Source: an uncultured Opitutales bacterium
GTDB lineage: Bacteria; Verrucomicrobiota; Verrucomicrobiia; Opitutales; Intestinicryptomonadaceae
DNA: 64,000 nucleotides
NCBI GenBank assembly: GCA_944389195.1
Contig: CALXLM010000003.1
Location: 1-64,000, forward strand
Direction: 5' to 3'
Shown: in pieces, positions 1 through 9,408 of the stretch
How the letters are laid out: every line of letters begins with the position of its first letter
How positions within the stretch are numbered: position 1 is the first letter of the stretch
The notes under the pieces: model-generated
What the model was told of the DNA's origin: nothing
Databases searched by the model: none
What the model saw: the letters and a program-made list of their open reading frames with translations, nothing else
Program-made: the position numbers and the translations under genes

Positions 1-2
1 TA

Positions 3-1262
3 AAACATATTGAAAACTTTTATGAATTTTTTGCGGAAACTTACGCGGATAAGAATTATTTTAAAAACAGATTAGGAAGGCAATTTCCGGTAAAGTTCAA
101 GCCAAAGAATTACATCCACGACAATCAGCCATACCATTATTGGGTTTATCTGCCAAAGAATTATGACAAAGAACCGTTGCCGCTTGTCTTTTTTCTCTGC
201 GGGATAGGAGAATTTGGCACAAGCCTTGACGCCGTGCTTACAAACGATTTGCCGAAACTGCTTGAGACGCGAACCGATTATCCATTTGTGGTAATATCCC
301 CTCAAGATAATGACATGGTCTCGCGACCTCCATATTTTAATGAGATTTTAGAGGATGTAAAACGGCGCTTTAAAATAGACGAAGATAAAATTGTTGCGAC
401 GGGATTAAGTTCGGGGGGAACCGGCGTATGGAGATGGGCATTATCTAACCCGGAAATATTTGCAGGAATAATGCCGGTTTGCGCTGTGATGCCTCTGGAG
501 GAAATCAAACAGCTCAAAGATATGCCGATATGGATATTCAACAATGAATACGATAAAATATGGATACAGGAGCTTGCGATTACAAACATGCGCGGCAATC
601 CTAATTTTAGGTACACGATATTTGAAGGCGCCAAAGGGCATGACGCTTGGAGTCGGGCTTATAAAGTAAAAGGGGTTGAGGAGTGGATTGCCAAGCTCGA
701 CCGAAAAAACAATTCAAACAATTCGGGAAAAGTTCTATCGGGTTTATCCACCGAAAATTCGTTAACCGTTCCTTGCGTTAAAAATGAAAAAATTCAAAAC
801 TATCTCGTTTTGTCTTTCGATTCGTCGTCCAAACCGGGGAAATATTCTGATGTTCTTAACGAACATTCGCTTAGATACGGTTCTGCGCACGATTCCATTT
901 TGTACGAAGCGCTCACTTCAATTTATAAATTTCAACGTTTTGAGTTGAATCAGAGTGCGACCCCCAAGCCAGTTAGATTTATCGATGCAAAAAATCCCGA
1001 AGATAACCAATTCAGCATACCGATTAAGAATATTTTAAAGATAAACGTAAAACCGCCGTTTGAAGTTCGTGAAAAGGGGCCGTACAAGTGTTATAGCGCG
1101 TATTATGTCTCGGAGAACGAGGATCCGACAGCTCCTTTGAACAGGCTTAGGCGCATGGCTGTCGAGTCCGGGCATATCCCCACAGGACAGGACAGAATAG
1201 TATATATACAGATGCTTTTTGCCGATTTTAATATTTATGAACTCCAAATAGGCATACGCTAA
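3..1262 (+). CDS. Alpha/beta-hydrolase esterase with C-terminal GyrI-like domain (5' partial)
   Basis: The frame is open from the window edge, so the true start lies upstream; 419 residues are visible. The N-terminal half is an alpha/beta-hydrolase of the PHB-depolymerase/CE1 esterase type. The nucleophile motif GLSSG has its serine at bases 408-410, an acidic loop NNEYDKIW follows, and the likely catalytic His is in KGHDAW. The last ~75 residues (GPYKCY to ELQIGI) resemble the GyrI/AraC-effector-binding ligand fold, an unusual partner for an esterase. The stop overlaps the start of the next gene (taATG), so the two are probably translationally coupled. Its neighbour is a polysaccharide ligase-like gene, so a role in cell-surface or extracellular glycan deacylation is plausible but inferred. 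The substrate cannot be told. Confidence 0.6.
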   Translation, partial: KHIENFYEFFAETYADKNYFKNRLGRQFPVKFKPKNYIHDNQPYHYWVYLPKNYDKEPLPLVFFLCGIGEFGTSLDAVLTNDLPKLLETRTDYPFVVISPQDNDMVSRPPYFNEILEDVKRRFKIDEDKIVATGLSSGGTGVWRWALSNPEIFAGIMPVCAVMPLEEIKQLKDMPIWIFNNEYDKIWIQELAITNMRGNPNFRYTIFEGAKGHDAWSRAYKVKGVEEWIAKLDRKNNSNNSGKVLSGLSTENSLTVPCVKNEKIQNYLVLSFDSSSKPGKYSDVLNEHSLRYGSAHDSILYEALTSIYKFQRFELNQSATPKPVRFIDAKNPEDNQFSIPIKNILKINVKPPFEVREKGPYKCYSAYYVSENEDPTAPLNRLRRMAVESGHIPTGQDRIVYIQMLFADFNIYELQIGIR

Positions 1263-2657
1263 TGGACGGCGTGTATTATTTCGGAGAATTTTTACGTTGG
1301 GATCTGGGGTTTCCAAATCCGAATGTGGCGGGGGCGCTCATTGCCGTGTTTATCTCCTTTTTGATTCCGTTAACAACTGAATTCCCAAAAAATAAATTGG
1401 CTCGCGCGCTATTTATATCGGTGTTTACGGTGGAAATCGCACTCTGGTTTTTGCTGGCAAAAACTTATTCAAGGGGGGGCTTTTGTTTCCGCGACTCTTT
1501 GCCAGGCGGTGGGAATTGCATTGTTTTTTAGGCAGGGTATTTCAAGGCAGATATTGCCGTCTATAATTTTTAAGATAACGCTTGTATCTATTATAATCTA
1601 TTCTACAGGATTTTTTGCGAGGATGTCGCCCGGTTATGTCAAAAGCGACGCTTCCGTAGGCGCTCGCATGGAACTGTGGCAGGGTGGGTTGAAAATGCTT
1701 GCGCAGGCACCCATAAACGGTTGGGGAGGCGGCAAATCCGGGACGGAATATATAAACTGGTATCAGAATTTGAATGATGGGCGCAGATATGCCGGAATGG
1801 TCAACGGATATCTGCTTGTCGCCGCGGAGCGCGGATTGCCCGCCCTCTATGTGCTTTTGTTTCCTTTCGCATTTTTGATATCCGCCGGTTTAAGCCTACC
1901 GCCCCGCGCTTTTAGGCTGGCTGTTGGCGGGGCGCTGGGATTATTGTCGTTCCTTATTTCGAATTTCTTTAGTTCGCTTTTGGTTTTTAAAGTATTTTGG
2001 TGGACTATGGCGGCCTTGTCCGCCTTCCCGTTGTTTTATTTGTTAAAAGCAGGGTTAAATTGCGCCATAAGATCTTTCGCCTTCGCCGTTTTTGCGTGCT
2101 CGGCATTTTGCGCGGTGGGATATATTGCAGCTTTGCAATTTTGCGACGGGCAAATACGGAAATTTTCTGGATTCGTCAGGATACAATCGGACGAAAAAGC
2201 AAATCCGGATAGAAAAATCGCCGTGTTTGTCGATAAAAGCGTGCTGGGCGAATATTGCGGAAAGACTTTGCGCCATGCCGTCGCTTTATCTGCCGGCAAT
2301 ATCTCTGTTGACGTTTTTAGAGATGGGGATTATCGGGAACTTTTAAATGAGGTCGCAGGGTACGATATTGTGATTTTATGCGGAAATAGGGCGTCGTTGT
2401 CGGACGACGATGTTTTGCAAAAGTCGAAAATCGCGCTTCTTAACCCCGTCGGAATCCCGAAAACAGGGCGCAATAGACCGTTATGCTCTTATCTTCCGGG
2501 TTTGGACGTGTTTAACCAGACAGAAATTTGGAGGCGCCATTTTGAGAAGTTTAATTTAAAATACAGGCTTATCGAGTATTCGTCGCAGCAAATTTCGGCG
2601 GAGGAATTGGCAAAGATTTTAGATAACGATTGGGGTGGCTTAAAAAAACCGCTTTGA
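1262..2657 (+). pseudogene. O-antigen ligase/polymerase-like membrane protein, frameshifted at a G7 run
   Basis: Two frames together encode a Wzy_C/WaaL-type multi-pass protein. Frame one (1262-1531) gives two membrane segments and the family hallmark TYSRG. Bases 1473-1479 are seven G; removing one G joins TYSRG to GAFVSATLCQAVGIALFF and then to 2657. The downstream part keeps the W-x-x-G-L-x-M-L-x-x-x-P-I-x-G-W-G motif and VNGYLLVAAERG, where the family usually has H before the YL. About 140 C-terminal residues after the last helix form a soluble alpha/beta-looking domain I do not recognise. The family transfers lipid-linked O-antigen or polymer in the periplasm. The break may be a mutation, a phase-variable tract or a homopolymer read error. 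Confidence 0.65.
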
Positions 2658-2857
2658 GAAACGGTAATTCTGAAATTGTCCACAAATTGCTAAAATGGCT
2701 GCGCAGAAATATATTTACAGCGTCGGTGTTTTTTATGGCGAACTCGGGCAATACAATAATAGGGGAAACGGGCGGTCGAGAAGGGTCGTTTATTAATGCT
2801 TGAAATGTTTTTATAAATAGGGAAAATCCATTCGATACATAATTTTTAAATGCCGGT

Positions 2858-3835
2858 ATGAAAAATTTTACAAAACTTTTGCCATTTTTCTCGTTGTCGT
2901 TTTTTATGCTCTTAGAAGCTGCGGCGGCTGAAAAGGTCGTACTGCAAGTCGGGCATTTCCCGAATATTTCACACGCGCAGGCGCTTGTGGCACACCAGCT
3001 TAGCAGGCAGGGAAAAGGTTGGTTCGAGGAAAGGCTTGGCAGTGACGTCGAATTGAAATGGCGTTTGTTCAATGCGGGGCCCAGCGCGATGGAATCAATG
3101 TTCGCTGGTGCGGTGGACATTACCTATGTGGGGCCAAATCCCGCCATCAATGCGTTCGCGAAAACCAGGGGAAGGGACATAAAAATTCTTGCCGGTTCGG
3201 CGGACGGGGGTGCGGCGCTCGTGGTCAATCCGAATCTCAAGATAGCAAAGCCTTCGGATTTCAAGGGGAAAAAGATAGGAACGCCGCAGCTCGGCAATAC
3301 GCAGGACGTAGCGTGTAGGGCATGGCTTATTGAAAACGGCATGAAGGTAAAGCTTACGTCGGGTGATGCGCAGGTCATAGCGACCGCGAATCCGGAGCAG
3401 CTTCCTCTGTTTAAACAGGGTGAACTCGATGCGGTTTGGACTGTCGAGCCGTGGGTGACCCGCCTCGAGAAGGAGGCCGGTGGAAAAATTTTTCTCGAAC
3501 AGAAAGAGGCTGTGACGACGATTCTTGTCACTTGCAACAGAACTCTGAAAAAATATCCCGGACTTGTTGAGAAATTTGTGCGTGCCCACAAGGAGCTTAC
3601 CGACTGGATTAATAAAAACCCGCAGGAGGCGCAAAAACTTGCGCGCATGGAGCTTGAAGCTTTGACAGGCGGAAAAATTTCAGAGGATCTCGTGAAGTCC
3701 TCGTGGCCGCGCCTGACGTTTACTTCCGAAGTAAACAAGGTCGAACTTCAGAAATTTTGCGATTATGCGTACAAGTGCGGTTTCCTAAAACGCAAGATAG
3801 ACATGAACCCGATCTATGTGGAAAACAAAAAATGA
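2858..3835 (+). CDS. ABC transporter substrate-binding protein, nitrate/sulfonate/taurine type
   Basis: 325 residues with a cleavable signal peptide (about 1-24, ending in an Ala run before EKVVLQ), so it is periplasmic. The body is a SsuA/TauA/NrtA-like type II binding protein: an early VGHFPN strand, VDITYVGPNPAI, and the hinge block SDFKGKKIGTPQLGNTQD, typical of this family. It heads a three-gene cassette with ATPase and permease joined by ATGA and TAATG overlaps, a complete importer. The substrate is not settled: sulfonate, taurine, nitrate and pyrimidine-precursor importers share this fold. No assimilation enzyme is adjacent. ATG 2858 is chosen because the signal peptide begins there; there is no clear Shine-Dalgarno. 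Confidence 0.85.
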   Translation: MKNFTKLLPFFSLSFFMLLEAAAAEKVVLQVGHFPNISHAQALVAHQLSRQGKGWFEERLGSDVELKWRLFNAGPSAMESMFAGAVDITYVGPNPAINAFAKTRGRDIKILAGSADGGAALVVNPNLKIAKPSDFKGKKIGTPQLGNTQDVACRAWLIENGMKVKLTSGDAQVIATANPEQLPLFKQGELDAVWTVEPWVTRLEKEAGGKIFLEQKEAVTTILVTCNRTLKKYPGLVEKFVRAHKELTDWINKNPQEAQKLARMELEALTGGKISEDLVKSSWPRLTFTSEVNKVELQKFCDYAYKCGFLKRKIDMNPIYVENKK

Positions 3836-4632
3836 GCGTAAATGCGGAACTGCAAAATGTGACGGCTAAGCTCTCCGTCAAGAATGTGAGCAAAACGTTT
3901 GATTCTGCGCAGGGGAAAGTCGAGGCTCTAAAAGACGTTTCCCTCGCGGTGGGCGAGGGCGAATTCGTGTGTCTCGTTGGGCCGAGCGGGTGCGGGAAGT
4001 CAACTCTTTTAAATCTCGTTGCGGGCTTGGAAAAGCCCGACTGCGGCCAAATATTGGTGGAGGATTCCCCCGTCACTGGGCCCGGACGCGATAGAATGGT
4101 GATGTTTCAGGAGCATGCGCTTTTCCCGTGGCTCGACGTAATGGGCAACGTTCTTTTCGGATTGAAATTAAAGCCTAATTTGACGGATCCGGAACGCAGG
4201 GAGGTGGCAAAGTTCTATCTGCATCTTGTCGGTCTCGAAAAATTCGAGCGGGCGTCGATACACGAATTGTCGGGAGGCATGCGCCAGCGCGTGGCATTGG
4301 CGCGTTCGCTTGCGCCCAATCCCCGCATCTTGCTTATGGACGAAACTTTTGGGGCTCTCGACGCTCTTACTCGCGAACAGCTTTACGGCGAAATACAGCT
4401 TATCTGGGAAAAACGCAAAAAGACGATACTGTTTGTGACGCACAACATTCGCGAAGCCGTGTGTTTGGGCGACAGAGTAGTTCTGTTTTCGCCACATCCT
4501 GGCAGAATAGTAAAGACTTTCGACATAGAGCTTCCGCGGCCGCGCGATATAAACGATCCAGCGTTAACGTCGCACGCTTCGGAGATAACCTCGTTCTTGA
4601 AAAACCAGTTCGGAAGGGCGGTGTCAGAGTAA
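3832..4632 (+). CDS. ABC transporter ATPase, SsuB/TauB/NrtD type
   Basis: 266 residues from the ATG that overlaps the binding-protein stop (ATGA at 3832-3835); the frame extends further upstream but only inside the previous gene. Walker A GPSGCGKST at residues 50-58, Q-loop FQEHALFPW, signature LSGGMRQR, Walker B ILLMDETFGALD and H-loop VTHN are all present. The usual MDEP is MDET here, a mild variation. It energises uptake through the permease that follows; together with 2858-3835 this is a standard three-component importer. Confidence 0.88.
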   Translation: MSVNAELQNVTAKLSVKNVSKTFDSAQGKVEALKDVSLAVGEGEFVCLVGPSGCGKSTLLNLVAGLEKPDCGQILVEDSPVTGPGRDRMVMFQEHALFPWLDVMGNVLFGLKLKPNLTDPERREVAKFYLHLVGLEKFERASIHELSGGMRQRVALARSLAPNPRILLMDETFGALDALTREQLYGEIQLIWEKRKKTILFVTHNIREAVCLGDRVVLFSPHPGRIVKTFDIELPRPRDINDPALTSHASEITSFLKNQFGRAVSE

Positions 4633-5414
4633 TGAAATTTTCTAACTACAAACGTTGGACGGTTTCGATTGCGACTTTTTGCGTGCTTATCGCCGTATGG
4701 GAGATCGCCGTAAGAAAATACGGCCTTTTTGAATACATTTTGCCTCCGCCGTCTGATGTCGCAGGCTATATATGGAACTCGACGATCGACGGCACTTTGC
4801 CGGCGGCGATATGGGTCACCATCAAGCGCCTTCTCATGGGATATGCAATCGGTTTGGGAATAGGCATACCCGTCGGAATGCTGTGTTCGCGCTTCAATTT
4901 TTTCAAGGATACTGTCGGGCTTTTGGCGCTCGGTCTGCAAGCCCTTCCGAGCGTTTGCTGGGTTCCTCTTGCGATAATGTGGTTCGGTCAGGAGGAATCT
5001 GCGATGCTTTTTGTGGTGGTCATGGGCACGGTGTGGTCGATGATATTGGCAACAGAGCACGGCGTCAAAAACATACCTCCCATATATCTTCGGGCAGCCC
5101 GCACGATGGGGTCGAGCGGAATGCACACGTGGATTAAGGTAATCCTTCCTGCGGCGTTTCCGAGCATTTTGGGCGGCATGAAGCAGGGGTGGGCATTTGC
5201 ATGGCGCTCGCTTATGGCTGCCGAGATATACGTGACGATTCTCACCGGGTTCGGATTGGGGCAGCTGCTTCATTACGGGCGGGAATTGATGGAAATGAAT
5301 CAGGTGATCGGCGTCATGTGCGTCGTGATAATGATAGGGCTGGTTGTAGATAAAGTCATGTTCTCTCCGCTTGAGGCGCATTTGCGAAAGAAATGGGGAA
5401 TTTCAAAAGACTGA
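4632..5414 (+). CDS. ABC transporter permease, SsuC/TauC/NrtB type
   Basis: 260 residues, about six membrane segments, starting at the ATG inside taATG (4630-4634). The EAA loop contacting the ATPase is seen as LRAARTMGSSGMHTWIKVILPAAFP. The end matches family length (about 250-270). It completes the importer begun at 2858; the tight overlaps indicate one transcript. The C-terminus LRKKWG is a typical cytoplasmic tail of this family. Confidence 0.87.
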   Translation: MKFSNYKRWTVSIATFCVLIAVWEIAVRKYGLFEYILPPPSDVAGYIWNSTIDGTLPAAIWVTIKRLLMGYAIGLGIGIPVGMLCSRFNFFKDTVGLLALGLQALPSVCWVPLAIMWFGQEESAMLFVVVMGTVWSMILATEHGVKNIPPIYLRAARTMGSSGMHTWIKVILPAAFPSILGGMKQGWAFAWRSLMAAEIYVTILTGFGLGQLLHYGRELMEMNQVIGVMCVVIMIGLVVDKVMFSPLEAHLRKKWGISKD

Positions 5415-5780
5415 GCGCATTTGCCGTCATGCCGTAGAGAGGCGGCGTTTGCGGTGCGGCCGGCGGCATTGGCTGCATGGGGATTCAGGGCGTGCTTTTG
5501 CGAAATTTTCGTATTTGATTTTTTAGCCGTTTGAATCAAGGTTAAAACCTCGGTTCTTCGCAGGGTGCTGAGCGGCTTGCGGTTGGGTGCTTGTTTTTTC
5601 CCTGCGCGTCCGGATTTATAACGGGTATTCGGGGAACAGATTGCTTTTTGCGCTGTGTGTGGAGGGATTTTTTTTGCCGGTTGCACCGGAGCGTTTGTTT
5701 GTTTCGCGCCGTTGGGGTCGCGCAAAAAAAGCTTTCTATTTTTAATTAGATATGGAAGATTATGGGGAAAGTTCTGCAAA
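5415..5780 (+). other. Intergenic stretch, likely promoter region of the mla-like operon
   Basis: 366 bases without a convincing gene. The downstream reading frame stays open back to about 5655, but that part codes for a low-quality peptide and is probably untranslated. An AT-rich patch TTTTTAATTAGATAT near 5740-5753 could supply a -10 region. I see no clear terminator for the preceding ABC operon. Confidence 0.4.
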
Positions 5781-6950
5781 GTGTTCGGATTTTTTTCAAA
5801 GTCATTCAATAAGAAGACGCGCGGCGGCGAGATTTCTGCTACGGCGAGGATAGTTGTTGACGGAGATTCCGCGGTAATGCAAATCGCGGGGGTATGGCTT
5901 CTTTCTCGGCGCCGCACAAGCGTGGCGAAAATACAGCGCGAAATTACGCCCGAGATAAAGGGGCTGTCGTTCGACACTTCAGGGCTTAAAGCGTACGATT
6001 CGGCGTTGATATGCATGCTGTTCAGGTGCTATGAGGTTTGCTCTCAATACGGGATATCTTTTGATTTCGACTCCCTGCCCGAAGGGCCGCGCGAATTGCT
6101 TAGGCTCGCTGTCGCCGTTCCCGAGGCGGACGCCGCAAAGAAGTCGGAGGTCCGCTTTAACATAATAAACAGCCTCGGCACGCGCGCGATAAGGTTTGCC
6201 GACTCTATGGCCGAAAGTTGCGGATTTGTTGGAGAGGTCACAATCGCTGCGTTTAAAGCGCTGTTCGGCAGGGCGCGTTATAGGGGATCGGATCTTTTGG
6301 CTGTAATGCAGGCGACAGGTCCGGCCGCGCTTCCGATAGTCGCGCTCATAAGTTTTTTAGTGGGGCTTATTTTGGCGTTTGTTGGAGCGATACAGTTGGC
6401 GAAATACGGTTCAGAAATATTCGTCGCCGATTTGGTGGGAATTGCGATGTGCCGCGAGATGGGGGCGATAATGGTGGGCATAGTAATGAGCGGCCGCACA
6501 GGCGCAGCATTTGCCGCAGAGCTCGGGTCGATGAAGGTAAACGAAGAGATTTCGGCGTTCAGGACGTTCGGCATATCTCCGATAGAATTTCTGGTTCTTC
6601 CGCGCATAATAGCGCTTGTGCTTATGTTTCCGCTTCTCACGGTCTTTGCAGATGTTATCGGCATGTTGGGCGGTTTCGTGATAGGCGCCGGAATGTTTGA
6701 CATTAGCTATGACCAATACGCCAACAGGACTCTTGCGGCCCTCAATATTGTTCAGATAACGACAGGCGTCGGGAAAAGTCTCGTATTCGGGATAATCGTA
6801 GCTTGCATCGGCTGCAGCATGGGTCTTAAATGCGACAACAGTTCGTCTGGGGTCGGCATGGCGACGACTTCAAGCGTAGTTCACAGCATAACTTGGATTA
6901 TAGTGGCGGATGCTATATTCGCCGTGATATTTGCAATTTTCGACATATGA
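5781..6950 (+). CDS. mlaE: MlaE-family lipid ABC transporter permease with STAS-like N-terminus
   Basis: About 389 residues if translation starts at GTG 5781, preceded by GGGGAAA about a dozen bases upstream; no ATG precedes the first conserved segment, so the start is uncertain. Residues ~15-115 look like a degenerate STAS/MlaB-like domain (AVMQIAGVWLL, LSFDTSGLKAYDSA). The rest is the MlaE/YrbE permease: LLAVMQATGPAALPIV, EMGAIMVGIVMSGRTGAAFAAELGSM, and five or so membrane spans. It forms the inner-membrane channel of an MCE phospholipid transporter with the ATPase and MCE protein that follow. A permease fused to the STAS part occurs in several Gram-negative groups. Confidence 0.85.
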   Translation: MFGFFSKSFNKKTRGGEISATARIVVDGDSAVMQIAGVWLLSRRRTSVAKIQREITPEIKGLSFDTSGLKAYDSALICMLFRCYEVCSQYGISFDFDSLPEGPRELLRLAVAVPEADAAKKSEVRFNIINSLGTRAIRFADSMAESCGFVGEVTIAAFKALFGRARYRGSDLLAVMQATGPAALPIVALISFLVGLILAFVGAIQLAKYGSEIFVADLVGIAMCREMGAIMVGIVMSGRTGAAFAAELGSMKVNEEISAFRTFGISPIEFLVLPRIIALVLMFPLLTVFADVIGMLGGFVIGAGMFDISYDQYANRTLAALNIVQITTGVGKSLVFGIIVACIGCSMGLKCDNSSSGVGMATTSSVVHSITWIIVADAIFAVIFAIFDI

Positions 6951-7771
6951 TTGAAAGTTCCACAAAATCCGATATCCCTCCGGAATCTGAAAATATAGCG
7001 GATTGCGCCGACGATATATTCAGGATAGAGAACCTGACGATGGCATACGGCGATTACGTGGTTATGCGCGATTTGAATTTTTCCGTCAGAAAAGGTGAGA
7101 TATTTTTTATAATGGGCGGAAGCGGGTGCGGCAAAAGCACTCTTTTAAGGCATATGATAGGCCTCTTAAAACCCGCAAAGGGTACGATATACTTCAGAGG
7201 GAAGAATTTTTCGGACGCGCCGGAAACCGAAAAAATGGAAATGTTACGCCAGTTCGGGGTGCTCTACCAAAGCGGTGCGCTGTGGTCGTCGATGACTCTT
7301 GCGGAAAACGTTTCGCTTCCTCTTCGCGAGTTTACAAAAATATCGGCGCGCGACGCCGCGGACATTGTCGATTTGAAGCTTTCACTTGTCGGTTTAAACG
7401 GGTTTGGGTCATTTTATCCCTCGGAAATAAGCGGCGGCATGTGCAAGCGGGCGGGTTTGGCAAGGGCGATAGCGCTCGATCCGCTCGTGCTTTTTTTTGA
7501 CGAGCCGTCGGCCGGGCTCGATCCGGTGTCGTCGCACAGGCTCGACGAGCTGATTGTCAGAATGCGCGATTCGCTGGGGGCGACCGTCGTGGTGGTGTCG
7601 CACGAACTTGCGAGCATATTCGCAATAGCTGATCGGGCGATTTTTCTCGACACGGCCGCAAAGACTCAGTCCGCCGTGGGCGCCCCGCGGGAACTTTTGA
7701 ATTCCGACAATAAGGATGTTAGGATTTTTCTAAACCGGGGTGTCGATCCGCGAATGCAAAAGGAAGGTTGA
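6947..7771 (+). CDS. mlaF: MlaF-family ATP-binding protein of the MCE lipid transporter
   Basis: 274 residues from the ATG overlapping the permease stop (ATGA, 6947-6950). Walker A GGSGCGKST at residues 57-65, Q-loop LYQSGALW (characteristic of the MlaF/MKL branch), signature ISGGMCKRAGLARA and Walker B FFDEPSAGLDP, then VVSHE. About 24 polar residues precede the first conserved strand. It supplies ATP hydrolysis for movement of phospholipid between inner and outer membrane, direction unknown. Confidence 0.9.
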   Translation: MIESSTKSDIPPESENIADCADDIFRIENLTMAYGDYVVMRDLNFSVRKGEIFFIMGGSGCGKSTLLRHMIGLLKPAKGTIYFRGKNFSDAPETEKMEMLRQFGVLYQSGALWSSMTLAENVSLPLREFTKISARDAADIVDLKLSLVGLNGFGSFYPSEISGGMCKRAGLARAIALDPLVLFFDEPSAGLDPVSSHRLDELIVRMRDSLGATVVVVSHELASIFAIADRAIFLDTAAKTQSAVGAPRELLNSDNKDVRIFLNRGVDPRMQKEG

Positions 7772-7772
7772 T

Positions 7773-8801
7773 ATGCAAATTAAAAACAACGTAAGTCCGG
7801 TTGCCATCGGAATGTTTGTATTGGGCGCGGCAGTAATATCGGTGGCGTCTGTCATGATTTTCGGCGCAGCGAAATTTTTTGCCAAGACCGAAACGTTCGT
7901 TTCGCTTTTTTCCGAAAGCGTCAACGGTTTGGATGTCGGCGCGCCGCTGAAATACAAGGGCGTTCCGATAGGCAAGGTTGAGCGCATACTGATAGCATCG
8001 TCCTCAAAGACGATACGCGAAAGCTCTACAGCCGTCGTGTATTCGATAGACATAGACATGCTCCGCCGCAAGGCGAGCGGGGTGGTCGGCGATTTCGACA
8101 CATGGATTCAGGCGCAAATCGCCGACGGGCTTAGGGCGAAATTAAACTACCAGAGCATAGTCACAGGAATGCTCTACATAGAGCTCGATTTTCTCGGGGA
8201 GCCTGACGAAAACTATCATTTAAAGTATAGGGGGCCGAACGATTACATCGAAATTCCGAGCGCCAAGTCGGGCCTTGCGGAACTTGCAAAGGCTGTCGAG
8301 AAAACCATAGTGCAAATTTCCGAGATAGACTTTAAGTCGATAGGCGACAATGTGGAGAAGGTTGTCGAAAATCTGAATGCAATAACGTCGAATCCGCATT
8401 TGTCGGAAATCCCTGGCGGTTTGAGCAGGCTAATTGAAAAGTCGGACAGGCTCGTGCAGCACGCCGACAGCGTTGTTTCCGATCCGGAGCTGAAGGCGGT
8501 CGCCAAAAACTTGAACGCGTTCTTAAAGAGTGCGGACGCCTTTGCGGTGTCGGCGGACGACGAATTAAAGTCGCTTTCGGCGGCGGGGAAAAACACTTTT
8601 TCAAAGCTCGACAGCGTGCTAAAAAACATAGACACCATCGTGGCTCCGCAGTCTCCGCTACGCTACGAATTGGCTGTTTTGATACGCTCTTTGAACGAAT
8701 CGTTAAATTCGATTTCGAATCTTACGGACTATCTTGAACGCAATCCGAGCGCGCTTTTAACGGGTAAACTCAAAAATCAAAAGGGCAATATAGATGAATA
8801 A
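7773..8801 (+). CDS. mlaD: MlaD-family MCE-domain protein
   Basis: 342 residues from ATG 7773, with a good Shine-Dalgarno AGGAAGG at 7761-7767. One N-terminal membrane anchor (about 10-32) is followed by the MCE domain with VNGLDVGAPLKYKGVPIGKVERI. The remaining two thirds is helical and partly coiled coil (VEKTIVQISEI, NVEKVVENLNA), longer than E. coli MlaD and closer to Mce or TtgH-type proteins. It is the periplasmic lipid-binding component, probably hexameric. Its stop overlaps the start of the lipoprotein gene by 8 bases. Confidence 0.88.
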   Translation: MQIKNNVSPVAIGMFVLGAAVISVASVMIFGAAKFFAKTETFVSLFSESVNGLDVGAPLKYKGVPIGKVERILIASSSKTIRESSTAVVYSIDIDMLRRKASGVVGDFDTWIQAQIADGLRAKLNYQSIVTGMLYIELDFLGEPDENYHLKYRGPNDYIEIPSAKSGLAELAKAVEKTIVQISEIDFKSIGDNVEKVVENLNAITSNPHLSEIPGGLSRLIEKSDRLVQHADSVVSDPELKAVAKNLNAFLKSADAFAVSADDELKSLSAAGKNTFSKLDSVLKNIDTIVAPQSPLRYELAVLIRSLNESLNSISNLTDYLERNPSALLTGKLKNQKGNIDE

Positions 8802-9393
8802 GGCAAATTTTGCGGGAATCGCACTCATGGCCGTTTTTGCGCCGTTGTTGTGTTCGTGTTTGGGCGGGTTTCTCGAACCCAAGGACGATCCCACCGTATT
8901 TTATATGATGCGCGCAAAACCCGTAGGCACGGTTGATGTAAAAAAACGCGTTAGGATAAACCTAATGCCGATAACGACGCCGTCTTATATGTCGCGCAAC
9001 CAGATTGTGACGCTCGGCGGGGGGGGGACGGTAGAGCTGTCGGAGTTTAACAGGTGGGCAGAGTCTGTGCAGAGCGGTTTTACGCGCGTGCTCATCGACG
9101 ACATCATAGGAGCGTCGAAAAATATAGATATGTTCGCATATCCTTTTGTTTCGCCGGACGCTCTGAACCTCAAAGTGTTCGTTTACGACTGCGTGGGACC
9201 ACTCGGAGGGGACTTGTCGTTTAAGGGTAAGTGGCAGTTGGACTCCGCGGATTCGAATGTGCGCGTTGCGAGGGATTTTTCGTTTAAAGTGCCGTGCGGA
9301 AATACATATTCCTCGTATGTGGAGTCGGTATGCAAGGCAGTTGGAATGCTTTCGGAGGACATAGCAAAGGCTATTTCGGAACAGTGTAAATAA
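8794..9393 (+). CDS. PqiC-like (ABC-type transport auxiliary) lipoprotein
   Basis: 199 residues. An N-terminal hydrophobic segment ends in the lipobox-like LLCSC, so Cys20 or Cys22 is probably lipidated. The body matches the ABC_trans_aux/PqiC family: the early FYMMRA segment, INLMPITTPSYMSRNQIV ('sites for binding partner' strand), FNRWAES, and a C-terminal SEDIAKAI helix. Such proteins sit in the outer membrane and assist MCE transporters, which agrees with the position after mlaD. Part of the mla operon; fabD follows after 15 bases. Confidence 0.75.
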   Translation: MNKANFAGIALMAVFAPLLCSCLGGFLEPKDDPTVFYMMRAKPVGTVDVKKRVRINLMPITTPSYMSRNQIVTLGGGGTVELSEFNRWAESVQSGFTRVLIDDIIGASKNIDMFAYPFVSPDALNLKVFVYDCVGPLGGDLSFKGKWQLDSADSNVRVARDFSFKVPCGNTYSSYVESVCKAVGMLSEDIAKAISEQCK

Positions 9394-9408
9394 CATCGGA
9401 AGGTAGAT

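Noticed and set aside
4383-5381. 332-codon minus-strand frame opposite the ABC permease
   Set aside because: Its composition (His/Arg/Tyr-rich, no motifs) is typical of an antisense shadow.
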